From the NCBI GenBank assembly GCA_900753295.1, contig CAADYQ010000151.1, positions 1 to 51,668 of the forward strand: a stretch of DNA of 51,668 nucleotides. Reading direction: 5' to 3'. The notes beneath the pieces were generated by a model that did not search any database, was not told the origin of the DNA, and saw only the letters and a program-made list of their open reading frames with translations. Source of the stretch: Clostridia bacterium (GTDB lineage Bacteria; Bacillota; Clostridia; Oscillospirales; CAG-272). Shown here one piece after another: positions 32,263 through 41,109 of this stretch. The first letter of the stretch is position 1, and each line of letters opens with the position of its first letter. Made by a program: the position numbers and the translations under genes.

Positions 32263-34158
32263 ATGAATTTAAGACCTCCGGCAATACCGCTCATAACGGT
32301 CGATCCGTACTTTTCGGTATGGTCGATAAACGACCGCCTGAACGAAGGCACGACACGTCACTGGACAGGCTCGCCGAACACAATTGAAGGCACTGTGACC
32401 GTAAACGGCAAGGAATATGTCTTTATGGGCGATGCGGGCAAGCGCGAAAAGATCCCGCAGACCACCTTTTACTATGACGCGCTGACCACAAGCTATGCTT
32501 TCAAAAACGATGAGGTATCGCTCGGATTGCGCTTCCTCTCTCCGCTTCTTCCCGATAATCTTGAGATCATGACGCGCCCCGTCTCATATCTCATGCTTGC
32601 CTGCACGACAGCCGATGGGTCGCCTGCCGAAATAAAGATATCGGCTTCCGAAGAGCTTTGCCTCAATCTGCGCGGCGAAGGCACGGTCGCGGGCGAGACA
32701 GTCGCCTTCCGCGGAGGCAAAGCCGTAAAAATGGGCAACACCGAGCAGAAACCGCTCTGGCGCAGCGGAGACAATGTGCGCATCGACTGGGGATATTTCT
32801 ATCTCGCCGCCAGGGGCGACGCCGATACATCGTTTATCGACGGCTCCGACGGCATGAAATACGCCGTGCTGAAAAAGACCGTAAAGTCGGGCGAGAATGC
32901 GCTTATAATGTTTGCATACGATGACACCGAAAGCATCGAATACTTCGGCAAGCGTCTGCGCTCAGTATGGAACAGCAAGGGCAAGACGATAGAAGAGGCT
33001 CTTACCAATGCCGTCGAGGACTGGCTGAAGCTCCACAGTTTCGCAGCTGCGTTTTCAATAAGACTGAAGATGGAAGCAACAGCGGCGGGAGGCGAAAAGT
33101 ACGCCGATATGCTGGCGCTTGCCTGGAGACAGACTATCGCCGCTCACAAGGCAGTGCTTGACGAGAACGGCGAGCTGCTGTTCATCTCCAAGGAATGCTT
33201 CTCAAACGGTTGCGCGGCTACCGTTGACGTCAGCTACCCTTCGATACCCATGTTCCTTATCTACAAGCCGGAGCTTGTCATCGGAATGATGCGTCCGATA
33301 TTCAGATACGCCGCATCCGACGACTGGCAGTACGACTTTGCGCCGCACGATGCGGGCAGATATCCTCTGCTCAACGGTCAGTTCTACGGCGGTGGCAACC
33401 TGCCCGACAAGCAGATGCCGGTAGAGGAATGCGGAAATATGCTCGTTATGGCGGCGACAGCATCCATAGCTCTCGGCAACGCCGACTTTGCCGCCGAGCA
33501 CATAGATACGCTCAACACATGGGCGGAATATCTGATAAAATTCGGCAAAGACCCGGAAAATCAGCTCTGCACCGACGACTTTGCGGGGCACCTGGCGCAC
33601 AACTGCAACCTTTCCCTCAAGGCGATAAGCGCGCTTGAAGGACTGTCGGTGATCCACCGTATGCTCGGAAACTCCGAGCTTGAGAAAAAATACGACACCG
33701 CCGCACGTGAGATAGCCTCCGACTGGTGCGCTCGCGCCGACAACGGAGACGGCAGCTTCCGCCTTGCATACGACCGCCCTGGCACATACAGCATGAAGTA
33801 CAACGCCGTGTGGGACAAGCTGTTCGGCAGCAATATATTCCCGTCCTATGTGTTTGAAAGCGAGGTCGCGTCGAACTTCCGCCACTTCAATCCTTACGGA
33901 ATGCCGCTTGACAACCGTGCAAAATATACAAAAGCGGACTGGATAGTCTGGACAGCGACGCTCTCGCACGACCGCGAGACATTTGAACGGTATATCGAAC
34001 CGCTGTGGCTCGCCTATCACCTCACGCCCGACCGCGTGCCCATGACAGACTGGTATGACACCGTAACAACGATGCACCACCACTTCCAGCACCGTTCGGT
34101 CATCGGCGGACTCTTTATCAAGCTGCTTGAATATAAGGGTATAATGAAGGTAAACTGA
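32263..34158 (+). CDS. Glutaminase-A-like protein (DUF4965/DUF5127 type)
   Basis: 631 residues resembling the GtaA family: an N-terminal beta domain opening with RPPAIPLITVDPYFSVWSI, then a large (alpha/alpha)-type domain with MLALAWRQTIAAHKAV, YDFAPHDAGRYPL, MPVEECGNMLVMAA and KADWIVWTATL. These motifs are those of DUF4964, DUF5127, DUF4965 and DUF1793 proteins, named after a fungal glutaminase. In bacteria the substrate is uncertain, and glycan hydrolysis is also suggested by the fold. No signal peptide is seen, so it appears cytosolic. AAAGGA precedes the ATG by 10 nt. It is four bases ahead of the next gene. Confidence 0.9.
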   Translation: MNLRPPAIPLITVDPYFSVWSINDRLNEGTTRHWTGSPNTIEGTVTVNGKEYVFMGDAGKREKIPQTTFYYDALTTSYAFKNDEVSLGLRFLSPLLPDNLEIMTRPVSYLMLACTTADGSPAEIKISASEELCLNLRGEGTVAGETVAFRGGKAVKMGNTEQKPLWRSGDNVRIDWGYFYLAARGDADTSFIDGSDGMKYAVLKKTVKSGENALIMFAYDDTESIEYFGKRLRSVWNSKGKTIEEALTNAVEDWLKLHSFAAAFSIRLKMEATAAGGEKYADMLALAWRQTIAAHKAVLDENGELLFISKECFSNGCAATVDVSYPSIPMFLIYKPELVIGMMRPIFRYAASDDWQYDFAPHDAGRYPLLNGQFYGGGNLPDKQMPVEECGNMLVMAATASIALGNADFAAEHIDTLNTWAEYLIKFGKDPENQLCTDDFAGHLAHNCNLSLKAISALEGLSVIHRMLGNSELEKKYDTAAREIASDWCARADNGDGSFRLAYDRPGTYSMKYNAVWDKLFGSNIFPSYVFESEVASNFRHFNPYGMPLDNRAKYTKADWIVWTATLSHDRETFERYIEPLWLAYHLTPDRVPMTDWYDTVTTMHHHFQHRSVIGGLFIKLLEYKGIMKVN

Positions 34159-34162
34159 CCCC

Positions 34163-34654
34163 ATGACGACCGAAAAAATAAGCGCCGCGGACATCGGCGC
34201 ATGCTGTGACCTATATAATCATTACATCCGCAACACCTGCTTTACGCTTGAAGAGGAAGAGGTGAGCCACGAGGAATTCGCCGCACGGGTGGAAAGGATA
34301 TGTCGCACATATCCGTATATCGTGGCGCGGAACGATGCGGGAGAGGTCGTGGGGTATGCGTACCTCGACACCTTCAATCCGCGGAGCGCATACCGCCGCA
34401 CCGCCGACCTTTCGATATATGTGAGCCACAGACATCTGCACGAGCATATCGGAGGCATCCTGCTTGCAGCGATCGAAAAAGAGGCAAAGGAATACGGCAT
34501 AACCACGCTCATCTCGATAATCACGAGCGAGAACGCAGGTTCGGTCGCGTTTCACGAAAAGAACGGTTTTATCCGCGAAGGAACGATACACGACGTTGCC
34601 GTGAAGTTCGGAAAAACGCTGAGTATCGACTATTACAGAAAGCCGCTACGATAA
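34163..34654 (+). CDS. GNAT N-acetyltransferase (phosphinothricin-acetyltransferase-like)
   Basis: 163 residues with the layout of Pat/Bar-type acetyltransferases: ADIGACCDLYNHYIRNTCFTLE at the start, VVGYAYLDTFNPRSAYRRTAD, SIYVSHRHLHEHIGGILL (motif A), and TSENAGSVAFHEKNGF. It would acetylate an amine of a small molecule or amino acid analogue; the natural substrate is unknown. The gap to the preceding stop is four bases, so the genes are co-transcribed. Confidence 0.9.
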   Translation: MTTEKISAADIGACCDLYNHYIRNTCFTLEEEEVSHEEFAARVERICRTYPYIVARNDAGEVVGYAYLDTFNPRSAYRRTADLSIYVSHRHLHEHIGGILLAAIEKEAKEYGITTLISIITSENAGSVAFHEKNGFIREGTIHDVAVKFGKTLSIDYYRKPLR

Positions 34655-34668
34655 ACATAAACAAGCAC

Positions 34669-34708
34669 CCCGGCAGAGACGCGTTGCGTCTCTGCCGGGA
34701 TGGTTTTA
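34669..34708 (+). terminator. Terminator after the GNAT gene
   Basis: 14-bp perfect stem CCCGGCAGAGACGC (34669-34682) / GCGTCTCTGCCGGG (34686-34699), loop GTT, then ATGGTTTTATT. It also stands at the end of the convergent GDPD gene. Confidence 0.88.
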
Positions 34709-35533
34709 TTTCTTCCCTTTGTCTCTTATCTCGGGCGTTATATGCTGGAATATGATCGCCTGACCGGTGCTGCGGGCGGCGGCGTACTTTTCCGGAGTAT
34801 CGACAGTCCACAGGAAAAGCGGCGCGTGAAACAATTTTGTGCATATGCGCACTGGCAGACTGTTTTGCCATTCGATATCGCTGGCGATGAAATCCGGGCG
34901 CGACAGGAAGTTCAGGAGCATTGGCGTTGCAATGAGATTGACAAAGAAATTTCCCTTTTTGTTGTTACGAAACAGGTTCGTTGTAAGCTGACCGCGCACG
35001 TATCTCGGGCGGTTTTTGCGGAACCAGTTGAGAAGCAGCGGGTTAAATGACTCGATGCAGAAATATCCGTCGTATTCGTCAAGCAATGCCGCGGCTTTTT
35101 CGCAAAGCGAAATGTCATATCCTTTCAGCTCGATAAGGAGAGGAGTATCCTTTCCCACGCGCGACAGAACGTCGCTGAACATCGGTATACGGTCACAGCT
35201 ACCGGTGATGCCCACCCAGCTAAGTTCGGACGCGGTAAGGTCGCTCACCTTTTCGGGTCTGCCGCAGAGACGTTCAAGGTTATCGTCATGGAAGACCATT
35301 ATCTCGCCGTCGGCGGAGAGCTGTATATCAAGTTCGATCCCGTATCCGGCGCGGTCGGCTGCCATAAATGCAGGCATTGTGTTTTCCGCTATATCCTCGC
35401 TCCACAGCCCGCGGTGGGCATAATCGGTTTTAAGCGGTTCAAGAGAGGTTTTTGCCTCGCTGCGCGGCTTTACCGCCAGAAGATAAAGTCCGGCAAGCAC
35501 CAAAAGAACGATCAGGATCACCAAAAAAGCCAT
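34706..35533 (-). CDS. Glycerophosphodiester phosphodiesterase family protein
   Basis: 275 residues: an N-terminal membrane span (about 2-22), then a GDPD barrel with the HRG motif (DYAHRGLWSEDIAENTMPAF), GIELDIQLSADGEIMVFHDDNLERL (metal-binding Glu and Asp, catalytic His), and LLIELKGYD. It cleaves glycerophosphodiesters to glycerol 3-phosphate and alcohols, here attached to the membrane. The start overlaps the MFS transporter's stop by one base (TGATG). The membrane anchor and the adjacent transporter hint at phospholipid or teichoic acid breakdown, which is inference. Confidence 0.93.
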   Translation of the reverse strand: MAFLVILIVLLVLAGLYLLAVKPRSEAKTSLEPLKTDYAHRGLWSEDIAENTMPAFMAADRAGYGIELDIQLSADGEIMVFHDDNLERLCGRPEKVSDLTASELSWVGITGSCDRIPMFSDVLSRVGKDTPLLIELKGYDISLCEKAAALLDEYDGYFCIESFNPLLLNWFRKNRPRYVRGQLTTNLFRNNKKGNFFVNLIATPMLLNFLSRPDFIASDIEWQNSLPVRICTKLFHAPLFLWTVDTPEKYAAARSTGQAIIFQHITPEIRDKGKK

Positions 35534-37095
35534 CAGTCGTCACCCTCTCCCAGTGTTTCGAGCGCGCTCTTCTTTTCGGGCTTTGAATCGCCGTGACGGA
35601 CAAATGTCATGGTTATGAGCGCAAATGCCACGCATATTGCCGCATACGGGAAAAGCGACTTCATACCGAGCTTATCCATCATAAGTCCGGACACGACCGG
35701 TGTGAGCGTCTGCGCCGCCATGCTTGCGGTATAATAGAATCCGGTATACCTTCCGACATTGCCGCCGCGCGCCAGCTCAACGACCATCGGGAAGGAGTTG
35801 ACGTTTATCGTAGCCCAGCCTATTCCGGCAAGCGCGAATATCACCATCATCACCGGCAGCGGTGTGCCGTTGTCAAGGAACGCGGCAACTGTAAATGCCG
35901 TGCCGAGCATTATAACGCCCGCGATTATGGTCTTTTTTCTTCCGACCTTCGACGCAACGGCGCCGACGGGGATATACGATATCAGCGCGGCTATATTGGC
36001 TACCAGAAGCGTGCTGTTATAGTCAAGGTTGAGTACGTTCCCGGCATAAACGGAATACTTGCTCGTTACCGCGTTGTAGCCGAAGAACCAGAACACCACC
36101 GATGCAAGTATCAGCACAAGAGAGGTCATCTCTCCGCGCGAGAGCTTGCCGTCTCCCGCCTCATGCTTGGCATCAAGATCGTTGCCGCTCTCATCGATGC
36201 CCACCGCAAGGCTTTCTTCTTCCATTTTCCGCACGAGCTTCGGCTCATTGACCGTGAGCATGAAAGCGCCAAGGCAGATGAGCATGATACCGCCGACGAT
36301 GCAGAAATATGCCGTATAGCTCATGAACGTGTTGGCAGTCTTTCCTGTTTTGAGGACGATACCGAGGCCGAGCACAAGGCTGCCGCCGATGGTCCCCATA
36401 AGGTTTATAATGGCGTTCGCCTTTGAGCGGAGCGGCTTGGGAGTCACATCGGGCATGAGCGCCACAGCCGGCGTGCGGAAGGTCGCCATTGAAATGAGCA
36501 GCAGGAGCAATATTGCGATAAAGCCTATGAGTATCCCGCGGTTCTTTGCGGTCACTTCGGTTTTAACATACGACTGTCTTGCAGGGACTACATAATCGGT
36601 GTAGCTGTCGGTTGCCTTGCCTGTTGACTCGTCGGTGCTCGTAATCGCCGCGAACTCATCGCGTGTGAATTTTTCCGAGAGAACGAACTTCTCACCATCC
36701 GGAGTCACGAGGTCGGCGTCCTTTTTGGCATCATATATCATGTACCTTGCTTCCCTGCTGTCAAGCTCGGATATCTCTCCGATCTTGGAAAGCTGTGCGC
36801 CGGATACCGCGGAAAGTCCGAACAGTGCTATCACCGCCGCTATCGTACCGAAAAGGATAAACGGCGTGCGCCTGCCGAGCTTTGAGCGGCATTTATCGGA
36901 CATGACTCCGAAGAGCGGCAGCATGAACAGCGCCAGAATATTATCGAGCGCCATGATAAAGCCGGAAACGGCCTGCGACATTCCGAAACGGTCTGTAAGT
37001 ATTTTGGGGATTATTGTGTCGTAAGCCTGCCAGAATGTGCAAATGAGGAAAAAGGCAAAGCCCACGCACACGGTGCGTTTAGCATTCAGCTTCAT
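35533..37095 (-). CDS. MFS transporter (SLC45/GPH-like)
   Basis: 520 residues with 12 hydrophobic segments. The first loop has the MFS motif GVMSDKCRSKLGRRTPFIL. An extra-long external loop (about 85-175) separates the early helices, and an internal charged loop follows the sixth. It resembles the glycoside/SLC45-type transporters common in Clostridia, which carry sugars or glycosides with cations; the substrate here is unknown. ATG 37095 is preferred over starts 15-21 bases upstream because AAAGGA sits about 10 nt before it. It overlaps the end of the Nudix gene by 17 bp. Confidence 0.9.
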   Translation of the reverse strand: MKLNAKRTVCVGFAFFLICTFWQAYDTIIPKILTDRFGMSQAVSGFIMALDNILALFMLPLFGVMSDKCRSKLGRRTPFILFGTIAAVIALFGLSAVSGAQLSKIGEISELDSREARYMIYDAKKDADLVTPDGEKFVLSEKFTRDEFAAITSTDESTGKATDSYTDYVVPARQSYVKTEVTAKNRGILIGFIAILLLLLISMATFRTPAVALMPDVTPKPLRSKANAIINLMGTIGGSLVLGLGIVLKTGKTANTFMSYTAYFCIVGGIMLICLGAFMLTVNEPKLVRKMEEESLAVGIDESGNDLDAKHEAGDGKLSRGEMTSLVLILASVVFWFFGYNAVTSKYSVYAGNVLNLDYNSTLLVANIAALISYIPVGAVASKVGRKKTIIAGVIMLGTAFTVAAFLDNGTPLPVMMVIFALAGIGWATINVNSFPMVVELARGGNVGRYTGFYYTASMAAQTLTPVVSGLMMDKLGMKSLFPYAAICVAFALITMTFVRHGDSKPEKKSALETLGEGDD

Positions 37096-37663
37096 TTTTT
37101 TCATTCCTTTTCTCAAGTATATATTTTACTTTGAGTACCGCCGCCTGTGTTTTGCCGTCGGCAATATCGCCGCGCGCTATCATATCGCACAGCTCATCGA
37201 GCGGTACGCAAAGAATGTCCAGAAATTCGTCGTCATCCGGCGACGCCTCGCCTATGGTAAGTCCCTCGGCGAGATACATGTGTATCACCTCGTCAAGTAT
37301 TGCGGGAGAGGAGTAGAAATCCCCGATAAACGTCAGGCGAGAGCAGACGGCTCCCGTTTCCTCACGCAGCTCACGTCTTGCGGCGTCCGCAAAATGCTCC
37401 GCCGAATGCTCGCCCGCCTCAAGCTTGCCGGCGGGTATCTCGGTAAAAACACGCGCCTCGGGGTACCTGTACTGCCTTACAACGATGACCTCATTTTTGT
37501 CCGTCAGCGGCACGACGCAAACGGCGCCGGGGTGACGCACGACCTCGCGCGGAGCGGTAGCGCCGTCGGGAAGGCGCACCTCATCGCGTTCGACGCGGAT
37601 GATCTTTCCGTCATATATCTTTTCGCCGGAGAGCTTTTTCTCCGTCATTTCACGAATATCCAC
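37079..37663 (-). CDS. Nudix hydrolase, ADP-ribose pyrophosphatase-like
   Basis: 194 residues. The Nudix box (EHFADAARRELREETGA) matches Ex7REUxEExGU, with Ala in place of its leading Gly. Sequence around it (VVRQYRYPEARVFTEIPAGKLEAGE) is typical of ADP-ribose pyrophosphatases (NudF-like), which recycle ADP-ribose to AMP and ribose 5-phosphate. The start is GTG at 37663, with GAGGAG 7 nt upstream; no better ATG lies in frame. It is the first gene of the Nudix-MFS-GDPD operon. Confidence 0.93.
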   Translation of the reverse strand: MDIREMTEKKLSGEKIYDGKIIRVERDEVRLPDGATAPREVVRHPGAVCVVPLTDKNEVIVVRQYRYPEARVFTEIPAGKLEAGEHSAEHFADAARRELREETGAVCSRLTFIGDFYSSPAILDEVIHMYLAEGLTIGEASPDDDEFLDILCVPLDELCDMIARGDIADGKTQAAVLKVKYILEKRNEKNEAEC

Positions 37664-37697
37664 TGTGTTGCTCCTCGATATATTTCTTTACATAGTA

Positions 37698-37726
37698 AGT
37701 ATACAGCAAAAATAGCTGTTTGTCAA
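37698..37726 (-). promoter_or_regulatory. Promoter of the Nudix-MFS-GDPD operon
   Basis: On the minus strand TTGACA (37721-37726), 17 bp, TATACT (37698-37703). The spacer contains CAGC...GCTG arms 7 bp apart. Confidence 0.75.
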
Positions 37727-37797
37727 AGATTTTTGCGTGTTTTTTCGGTGAATGATTCAAAAATATACACCTGTGCGGCTTTTTTTACACCGCACGC

Positions 37798-37826
37798 TTG
37801 AAAAAGCACAGCTTTTGTGATATGAT
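37798..37826 (+). promoter_or_regulatory. Promoter of the TcdA-like gene
   Basis: TTGAAA (37798-37803), 17 bp, TATGAT (37821-37826), 41 bp before the ATG. Confidence 0.7.
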
Positions 37827-37867
37827 AACCGTACAAAAACAGCACTTAACACCGGAGGTCACATCGT

Positions 37868-38587
37868 ATGTTCGACGCAACAAGGACTATATATTTATTG
37901 GGGGAGGAAGCCGCCCGGCGGCTTGACGGAGCGCACGTTGCGCTTTTCGGAGTCGGCGGAGTGGGCGGCGCGGTGCTTGAAGCGCTCGTGCGCGCCGGAG
38001 TCGGCAGGCTTACGCTGATAGACGGCGACGATGTGGCGCCATCCAACCTCAACCGCCAGATAATAACCGACACCGGAAATATCGGCGTGGCGAAGACGGC
38101 TGCCGCTGCCGCGCGCGTCTCGGCGATAAACCCGGATTGCACAGTACGCACCATAAACGCCTTTTATCTGCCCGGAGACGCGGATTCTCTCGACATAGAT
38201 TTCGGTGCGTTCGATTACGTTGCAGACTGCATCGACACCGTTTCGGCAAAGCTGGACATAATAACGCGCGCCGTTGCAGCGGGCGTTCCCGTTATCTCGG
38301 CAATGGGAGCCGGCAACAAGCTGCACCCGGAGCTTTTTGAGCTTGCGGACATTTACTCCACATCGGTATGCCCGCTCGCCCGCGTAATGCGGCGTGAGTT
38401 AAAGGCGCGCGGCATAAAAAAGCTGAACGTAGTGTATTCGCGCGAGGAGGCGCATCCGTATGCCGTAAAGCCCGAGCCGGAGGGCGAGCGCGGCAGGATA
38501 CCGCCCGGAAGCGTTTCGTTCGTCCCTCCGGTCGCCGGATATATAATGGCGGGAAAGATAATACGCGATATTGCCGGGATAAAATAA
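37868..38587 (+). CDS. tcdA: tRNA threonylcarbamoyladenosine dehydratase-like (TcdA, ThiF/E1 family)
   Basis: 239 residues with the E1-like adenylation fold: nucleotide loop GVGGVGG (28-34), the LIDGDDVAPSNLNRQ motif with the Asn and Arg that bind ATP, YVADCIDTVSAK, and the C-terminal CPLARVMRRELKARGI typical of TcdA. TcdA converts t6A at position 37 of some tRNAs into its cyclic form using ATP. CGGAGG precedes the ATG by 8 nt. It is a single gene, ending at a shared bidirectional terminator. Confidence 0.92.
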   Translation: MFDATRTIYLLGEEAARRLDGAHVALFGVGGVGGAVLEALVRAGVGRLTLIDGDDVAPSNLNRQIITDTGNIGVAKTAAAAARVSAINPDCTVRTINAFYLPGDADSLDIDFGAFDYVADCIDTVSAKLDIITRAVAAGVPVISAMGAGNKLHPELFELADIYSTSVCPLARVMRRELKARGIKKLNVVYSREEAHPYAVKPEPEGERGRIPPGSVSFVPPVAGYIMAGKIIRDIAGIK

Positions 38588-38590
38588 AAC

Positions 38591-38641
38591 AAAAAGCCAC
38601 AGTCCTTGTCACCGTTACGGTTACGCGGACTGCGGCTTTTT
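38591..38641 (+). terminator. Bidirectional terminator between convergent genes
   Basis: AAAAAGCC-(A)-CAGTCC pairs with GGACTG-(C)-GGCTTTTT, enclosing a smaller GTAACCG-like hairpin. U-runs appear on both strands. Confidence 0.85.
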
Positions 38642-38647
38642 GATTTG

Positions 38648-39646
38648 TCAGTCGATATCCTCGACTATCTTGTCAGGGCGGCTCTCAAGCAGATCGGGAT
38701 GTTCGATGAGCTTTTTGTAGTACTTGAACGCCGAGGCATAGTAATGCCCGTCGCAGATACGCTCATCGGTGACCACCTTGATATCCATATACTTGCGGCG
38801 GTTCAGAACGCCCTTGCGGTCATACTCGTAGCAGACGCTTTTGGTACCGTACGAAATAAAGACCGGAAGGTTGCCGAAGTCATAGATATGATGGTAGATC
38901 GGCTTGATCCCGAGGGATCCCATGCTCGTGATGATCATCGAGCCATGGAACGGGCTGACCTCAAGGAACGCCTTGGGCAGGTGTCCTATGTAGTCAAGCA
39001 CGCGCAGGACCCACATTAAGAACCTGAGCAGCAACCCAGGGAGTTTGGAAAGCCCCCCGCAAAGATTGTCGAATGCGGTGGGATGATCCATCGAAGCGAT
39101 AGCTGCCTGTGCCGTGGCGTTGAATTTCTCGTAGACCTCGTCAAGTGTATCCGCGGGATTGAATTTCACCTTGATCAGGGTCTCCGGTGCATTGAGCGCC
39201 AGTTCCTTTTTGACCGTCATTACAAAGACGATCTCGTTACGCGCGAAAATTCTCTGACCGCTTACGAAACGGTTGATGCCCGGGCGCTGCGATATTGTAC
39301 GCAGATACGCCGCAAGCAACACATGAAGCGCCGAAAAATGAACCTTGCCTTCCCTGACTTTGCGTCGGCAAAGATCATCAACACGGCTGACCTCCAAACG
39401 ATCGTAAAAGGTGTTGAGCGCATCACAGCGCTTCGGCATTACGTAGGGCATGAGCTGGAGCACCGGCTGTATAGTGCGGAGCCTGCGGCCTTCCCTGCGA
39501 TCGCCGAGACGTCTCTTGCGTTTGCGGTAAGCAAGCGGATTCTCCTCAGTCGTGCCGGTGCTTTCTGCGGTCTCATCCGGAACCGCGGCTACATTCTCGG
39601 GCTCGGCTGTTGCCACCTCGGAAGCGACGTCCTTTTCGTTTTCCAT
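38648..39646 (-). CDS. Acyltransferase-fold (E2/CAT-like) protein lacking the catalytic His
   Basis: 332 residues. The first ~60 are acidic and Ala/Glu-rich, then a basic stretch (YRKRKRRLGDRREGRR), then a domain resembling the trimeric catalytic domain of 2-oxoacid dehydrogenase E2 and chloramphenicol acetyltransferases. No lipoyl domain is present. The usual HHxxxDG/DHRxxDG motif reads TDERICDGHYY: Asp-Gly stays, but the catalytic His position is Glu. A possible membrane-touching segment (LPGLLLRFLMWVLRVL) lies inside. The frame stays open much further upstream, but that part runs antisense to RNase HI. The start is ATG 39646, with GGTGGTG upstream and a promoter at 39693-39721. Function is unknown; it is perhaps a binding protein or a changed enzyme. 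Confidence 0.8.
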   Translation of the reverse strand: MENEKDVASEVATAEPENVAAVPDETAESTGTTEENPLAYRKRKRRLGDRREGRRLRTIQPVLQLMPYVMPKRCDALNTFYDRLEVSRVDDLCRRKVREGKVHFSALHVLLAAYLRTISQRPGINRFVSGQRIFARNEIVFVMTVKKELALNAPETLIKVKFNPADTLDEVYEKFNATAQAAIASMDHPTAFDNLCGGLSKLPGLLLRFLMWVLRVLDYIGHLPKAFLEVSPFHGSMIITSMGSLGIKPIYHHIYDFGNLPVFISYGTKSVCYEYDRKGVLNRRKYMDIKVVTDERICDGHYYASAFKYYKKLIEHPDLLESRPDKIVEDID

Positions 39647-39692
39647 TGTGTCACCACCTTTCAATATCCGCCACCCGCGTAGCGAATAAAAC

Positions 39693-39721
39693 ATTATACA
39701 ACATTTTGACGGCAAAATCAA
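39693..39721 (-). promoter_or_regulatory. Promoter of the E2/CAT-like gene
   Basis: On the minus strand TTGATT (39716-39721), 17 bp, TATAAT (39693-39698), 47 bp before the start codon. Confidence 0.75.
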
Positions 39722-39811
39722 TAGATGATGCATATAAATATTGAAGCAATTTTGAAAAACGGAATTATTTTTTATCACGGGAGCAATTATTCGGTCGGGA
39801 TTCGCCCTCAA

Positions 39812-39838
39812 ATGCCGCCGTCCGGCATCTTTGTTTTT
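39812..39838 (+). terminator. Terminator-like hairpin in a gene-free stretch
   Basis: ATGCCG (39812-39817) / CGGCAT (39823-39828), loop CCGTC, then CTTTGTTTTT. No plus-strand gene precedes it between 39647 and this point, so it may end a short RNA or insulate rnhA. Confidence 0.5.
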
Positions 39839-39867
39839 CCGTTTATATTGCGTACATAATATTGAGG

Positions 39868-39896
39868 TTGATTTTTCAGATAAAATATTGTATAAT
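39868..39896 (+). promoter_or_regulatory. Promoter of rnhA, with palindrome over the -10
   Basis: TTGATT (39868-39873), 17 bp, TATAAT (39891-39896). ATTGTAT-AAT-ATACAAT (39887-39903) is a perfect palindrome across the -10. Confidence 0.7.
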
Positions 39897-39937
39897 ATAC
39901 AATGTATAAATTTTACTGATTTGAGGCATGAGGACGC

Positions 39938-40375
39938 ATGAAACACGTTGACATATATACCGACGGCGCCTGCTCGGGCAATCCCGGTCCCGGCGGCTGG
40001 GGCGCGGTATTGGTATATGGCGAGCGCGAGCTGGAGCTTTCCGACGGAGAGGCGCACACGACAAACAACCGCATGGAGCTCACCGCCGCGATACGCGCGC
40101 TGGAGGCTCTTCGTGAACCGTGCGAGGTCACTCTTACGACCGATTCGCGCTATCTTTGCGACGGACTTGAGAAAAAATGGGCAGAGGGCTGGCGTCGCCG
40201 CGGCTGGAAAAAAAGCGACGGCTCTCCTGCGCTCAATCCCGATCTGTGGGAGCGGCTGCTTGAGCTTTGCGGGGTCCACAAGGTATCGCTCACATGGATA
40301 CGCGGTCATGCGGGTCACGCCTACAATGAACGTTGCGACAGGCTTGCGGTCGCCGCGGCGGAAAAATTCAAATAA
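39938..40375 (+). CDS. rnhA: Ribonuclease HI
   Basis: 145 residues, close to the usual length of RNase HI, which cuts the RNA strand of RNA-DNA hybrids in replication and R-loop removal. The catalytic set is complete: Asp9 (YTDGACSGNPGPGGW), Glu47 (NNRMEL), Asp69 (TDSRY) and Asp134 (NERCDRLA). The basic handle region (KKWAEGWRRRGWKK) is also present. It has its own promoter. The next gene follows after about 60 bp. Confidence 0.97.
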   Translation: MKHVDIYTDGACSGNPGPGGWGAVLVYGERELELSDGEAHTTNNRMELTAAIRALEALREPCEVTLTTDSRYLCDGLEKKWAEGWRRRGWKKSDGSPALNPDLWERLLELCGVHKVSLTWIRGHAGHAYNERCDRLAVAAAEKFK

Positions 40376-40436
40376 ATACCGATACGCCCGAGCGATCTCG
40401 GCACGCGGCGATCGGTGAAAGGCTTTATTGCGAAAC

Positions 40437-41090
40437 ATGAAGATCGATTCAAAAAAACTTATGATAGTGCTGCTTGCGCTAACGGCGCTCGTTCTCGTTG
40501 CACTGCTGATATACGGCGGCTTTGCCCTTGGCGACCGCGGAGACAGCAGTGAAGGAAGCGAAACGCGCACGCAGGACAGACAGCACACAACGTCACCCGA
40601 CACAACGAACGGCGGCTCGCTCTCCGGAGATAACTCCGAGAGTTCCGGCGAGATACCCGACCATCCCGGCACGGCATCGCCGACCGGAACGCCGGTACAC
40701 CAGAACTACCCCGCGAGAAGCGGAAGGCTCGTCGAGACCGACAATTCCCTTTTGTCCCTCGTGATAGATTGGGAAACAACGTCCCGCACCGCAGACAGCG
40801 CCACTGTGAAGCTGACGGTAAAGATACGTTGCTATTCCCTTTTCGTATCGGAAAGAAAAAATAGTCCGCTCGTATTTCTCGGGCAGACATACAGCTACAA
40901 CGCGCCGGCAATATCATATGACGGCAGCGAGCGCACCGAATTCGTACTGCACGAGGAAACAGTCACGATGCCGCTCGTAGGCGGCTGCGGCAGCGCAGAG
41001 GTATCGACCGCGTGGCAGTTCCGCGGCGAATACGCCGGCGTCGCCATAGACGCGCTGACGCTTGACGGATTTATCGAGATCAAGGACTGA
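40437..41090 (+). CDS. Membrane-anchored protein of unknown function
   Basis: 217 residues: an N-terminal anchor (about 7-30, LMIVLLALTALVLVALLIYGG) with a basic start, a long Ser/Thr/Gly/Glu-rich linker (about 32-90), and a beta-rich outer domain (about 95-217) that may be an immunoglobulin-like fold. I recognise no family. ATG 40437 is chosen, though a TTG at 40428 sits closer to the GAAAGG ribosome site and may be the true start. It precedes lon by 52 bp. Confidence 0.75.
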   Translation: MKIDSKKLMIVLLALTALVLVALLIYGGFALGDRGDSSEGSETRTQDRQHTTSPDTTNGGSLSGDNSESSGEIPDHPGTASPTGTPVHQNYPARSGRLVETDNSLLSLVIDWETTSRTADSATVKLTVKIRCYSLFVSERKNSPLVFLGQTYSYNAPAISYDGSERTEFVLHEETVTMPLVGGCGSAEVSTAWQFRGEYAGVAIDALTLDGFIEIKD

Positions 41091-41109
41091 AAAACAAAGA
41101 ATATTCCGT

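Noticed and set aside
38648..39646. Chloramphenicol acetyltransferase
   Set aside because: The fold is shared, but the catalytic His is Glu and the surrounding CAT motifs are missing, so a resistance call is not justified.
39647..40672. An N-terminal extension of the E2/CAT-like protein to about 674 residues
   Set aside because: The extension is antisense to RNase HI and crosses a promoter for the E2-like gene; the ATG at 39646 has a ribosome site.
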